Assembly (NCBI GenBank): GCA_026989405.1 | Contig: JALSJL010000483.1 | Location: 1 to 7,944, forward strand | DNA length: 7,944 nt | Origin: Marinosulfonomonas sp. | GTDB taxonomy: Bacteria > Pseudomonadota > Alphaproteobacteria > Rhodobacterales > Rhodobacteraceae | Direction of reading: 5' to 3' | Part shown: positions 6,613 through 7,944 of the stretch, piece after piece | Position numbering within the stretch: the stretch's first letter is position 1 | How the letters are laid out: the number at the start of each line of letters is the position of its first letter | Notes under the pieces: model-generated | Databases searched by the model: none | What the model was told of the DNA's origin: nothing | Seen by the model: only the letters and a program-made list of their open reading frames with translations | Position numbers and translations under genes: made by a program

Positions 6613-6641
6613 TACCTAACGGGAGTGTCACAATCCATCAA
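6613..6641 (-). promoter_or_regulatory. Candidate sigma-70 promoter for the moxR operon
   Basis: On the minus strand TTGATG (6636-6641) is a fair -35 element. It is followed after exactly 17 bases by TAGGTA (6613-6618), a weak -10. Transcription would begin near 6606, about 24 bases before the MoxR ATG. The position and spacing fit; the -10 match is poor, so this remains tentative. Confidence 0.33.
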
Positions 6642-6664
6642 GTCATGACGATCAGCTAGTGACA
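6626..6664. repeat. Nested symmetric elements in the divergent intergenic region
   Basis: TGTCAC (6626-6631) and GTGACA (6659-6664) form an inverted repeat. An eight-base palindrome GTCATGAC (6642-6649) sits almost exactly at its centre. The arms are 10 and 9 bases from the central palindrome. The element overlaps the candidate moxR -35 and lies between the moxR and dksA genes, where an operator could affect both. No known regulator motif was recognised. Confidence 0.35.
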
Positions 6665-6726
6665 AGCGGCAAACCTTGCGCTACATGGGCGCCGAAGGGT
6701 GGGCGTCACTGATGCCCTAAACGTGA

Positions 6727-6732
6727 GAGGGA
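6727..6732 (+). promoter_or_regulatory. Shine-Dalgarno of dksA
   Basis: GAGGGA lies six bases before the ATG at 6739-6741. This is a good purine-rich ribosome binding site that supports this start over the later in-frame ATG at residue 20. Confidence 0.7.
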
Positions 6733-6738
6733 AGCAAA

Positions 6739-7161
6739 ATGAAGGCCGAAGTTTTCCTGCCAGACGACTACAGACCCGCTGAAGACGAACCATTCATGAA
6801 TGAGCTGCAGGTCGAGTATTTTCGCCGCAAGTTGCTGGCCTGGAAGGCGGATCTTCTGGACGAAAGCAAGCAGACCATCGAGGGGCTTCAGGACGGCACG
6901 CGCAATATCCCCGACATTTCCGATCGCGCATCCGAAGAAACCGACCGCGCGCTCGAGTTGCGCACCCGTGACCGCCAGCGCAAGCTGGTATCCAAGATCG
7001 ACGCCGCACTGCGCCGGATCGAGGCCGGGGAATACGGCTATTGCGAAGTCACCGGCGAGCCGATCTCGCTCAAGCGGCTGGATGCGCGCCCCATAGCGAC
7101 CATGAGCCTGGAAGCACAGGAACGCCACGAGCGGCGGGAAAAAGTGCACCGCGACAGCTGA
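6739..7161 (+). CDS. dksA: DksA-family RNA polymerase-binding transcription factor (single-cysteine type)
   Basis: A 140-residue protein, close to the usual DksA length. The long coiled coil spans about residues 24-95, with tip motif D59-I-S-D62-R-A64 matching the DxxDxA signature that reaches into the polymerase secondary channel. DksA works with ppGpp to repress rRNA promoters and activate amino-acid promoters during starvation. The C-terminal globular domain begins GYC (100-102). Where E. coli DksA has four zinc cysteines (CxxC-x17-CxxC), this protein has Cys102-x-x-Thr105-x17-Ser123-x-x-Ala126, so only one cysteine remains and zinc binding is unlikely. Such cysteine-poor versions are known, for example Pseudomonas DksA2, and to my recollection alphaproteobacterial DksA. 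It is transcribed away from moxR and ends in a strong terminator. TraR/YbiI-like paralogues are shorter, so DksA is preferred. Confidence 0.93.
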   Translation: MKAEVFLPDDYRPAEDEPFMNELQVEYFRRKLLAWKADLLDESKQTIEGLQDGTRNIPDISDRASEETDRALELRTRDRQRKLVSKIDAALRRIEAGEYGYCEVTGEPISLKRLDARPIATMSLEAQERHERREKVHRDS

Positions 7162-7188
7162 GGCGGTCCAGACATGCGGAACCTTTCA

Positions 7189-7227
7189 GACACCGAGGGC
7201 TTGCGGCCGCGGTGTCTTTTCATTTTT
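7189..7227 (+). terminator. Rho-independent terminator after dksA
   Basis: GACACCG (7189-7195) pairs perfectly with CGGTGTC (7210-7216). The 14-base loop can form a further three-pair GGC/GCC stem. TTTT (7217-7220) and, after CA, TTTTT (7223-7227) follow immediately. The hairpin begins 27 bases after the dksA stop. Confidence 0.85.
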
Positions 7228-7235
7228 GGGGTCAT

Positions 7236-7944
7236 GTGCTGAACGGGCGGGAAATAACGGTTCTGGGCGCCGGGATTGGCGGGCTGGCCAGCGCCATAGC
7301 CCTGGCACAGCGCGGCGCAAAGGTCACGGTCTATGAACAGGCCGCCGAAATCTGCGAGGTCGGGGCCGGGCTGCAGATTACCCCGAATGGTGTTGCGGTT
7401 CTGGATGCTCTTGGGTTGGCCACGGATATCCGCCAGGCGGGCATTGCCGCCAGGGCTGTCGAGTTGCGCGATTATCGCCGGGGTGCGCTTGTGGTTCGGC
7501 TGGACATGTCGTCGCGGCCCGCGCGCCGGCCCTACCTGTTGCTGCACCGTGCCGATCTGATCGGTCTTCTTGCCGGGGCTGCCCGGGCCTGCGGGGTGAC
7601 CATCCAGCTTGGCTGCAAGGCGACCAGGGTCAGCGAAGGCGTCGGGGCCACCAGGGTTGAATTTTCCGACAATCGGGCGGTTGATGCGCCCTTGCTGATC
7701 GGCGGCGATGGCCTGCATTCGCGGCTGCGTCATGAGCTGGACGGCTCGGGCGCGCCGTTTTTTACCCGGCAGGTGGCCTGGCGCGCGATGATCGAGATGG
7801 CGGACGCCGATCGGCGGCATGTGGAAGTGCATATGGGCCCCGGTCGCCACGTCGTGACCTACCCGGTGCGGGGCGGACGGTTGCTGAACATCGTGGCCGT
7901 CGAAGAGCGTGAGGAATGGGCCGAAGAGGGCTGGAGCCAACCGG
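7236..7944 (+). CDS. FAD-dependent monooxygenase (PF01494-type, salicylate hydroxylase-like), partial
   Basis: About 236 residues are visible before the right edge cuts the gene; full-length relatives are near 390-400. The N-terminus MLNGREITVLGAGIGG has the GxGxxG dinucleotide fold (Gly11, 13, 16), ending with Glu34 in VTVYEQ, which binds the adenosine ribose. GAGLQITPNG (43-52), His104-Arg105 in LLLHRADL, and the second FAD motif LLIGGDGLHSRLR (153-165, Asp158) are all typical of group A flavoprotein hydroxylases. These use NAD(P)H and O2 to hydroxylate aromatic rings, or act in ubiquinone-type pathways. The substrate cannot be read from this part. GTG at 7236-7238 is chosen because it puts the Rossmann strand at the usual distance and follows GGGG; no in-frame ATG is available nearby. 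It starts nine bases after a terminator T-run. Confidence 0.9.
   Translation, partial: MLNGREITVLGAGIGGLASAIALAQRGAKVTVYEQAAEICEVGAGLQITPNGVAVLDALGLATDIRQAGIAARAVELRDYRRGALVVRLDMSSRPARRPYLLLHRADLIGLLAGAARACGVTIQLGCKATRVSEGVGATRVEFSDNRAVDAPLLIGGDGLHSRLRHELDGSGAPFFTRQVAWRAMIEMADADRRHVEVHMGPGRHVVTYPVRGGRLLNIVAVEEREEWAEEGWSQP

Noticed and set aside
5998..6648. A 216-codon plus-strand open frame opposite the MoxR gene
   Set aside because: It is the complement of the Walker motif-bearing ATPase gene, with no domain of its own and no good ribosome binding site.
7038..7940. A 300-codon minus-strand open frame opposite dksA and the flavoprotein gene
   Set aside because: It crosses two convincing plus-strand genes and the terminator, and its Pro/Arg/Gly/His-rich product shows no family features.

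Overview
The window is high-GC bacterial DNA that most resembles a roseobacter-type member of the Rhodobacteraceae (Alphaproteobacteria). That placement rests on recognised protein types: a DUF2927 lipoprotein, a one-cysteine DksA with a CxxT...SxxA pattern, and a P450 with an NEPRD I-helix. It was made by eye, without any database search. Genes are packed tightly, with repeated 1- to 4-base start/stop overlaps. No RNA gene, insertion sequence, CRISPR array or integration signature was seen, and no gene-free stretch exceeds about 160 bases.

Minus strand, right half (6582 to 2954): a compact four-gene unit. In order of transcription it encodes a MoxR-type AAA+ ATPase, a DUF2927 lipoprotein, a 54-residue two-helix membrane protein and a CoxE-like von Willebrand A (VWA) protein. 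The first three are joined by TTGA and GTGA overlaps, and the VWA gene follows after 7 bases. MoxR/VWA pairs are generally thought to assemble or activate other protein complexes. Here a lipoprotein and a small membrane protein sit between the two halves of the pair, which suggests an envelope-linked system. This is the best candidate for a poorly described system in the window.

Minus strand, left half (2802 to beyond position 1): a second unit encoding a cytochrome P450 with an atypical I-helix, a 116-residue one-helix membrane protein, a DedA-family membrane protein and an M48 zinc metallopeptidase that runs off the window edge. The first three overlap (ATGCTGA, then ATGA). A possible promoter lies just upstream of the P450. 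No ferredoxin or reductase partner for the P450 is visible.

Plus strand (6739 to the end): dksA, diverging from the moxR unit across a 156-base intergenic region, is followed by a clear intrinsic terminator. Only nine bases after its last T-run, a GTG start opens an FAD-dependent aromatic-type monooxygenase that is cut by the right edge.
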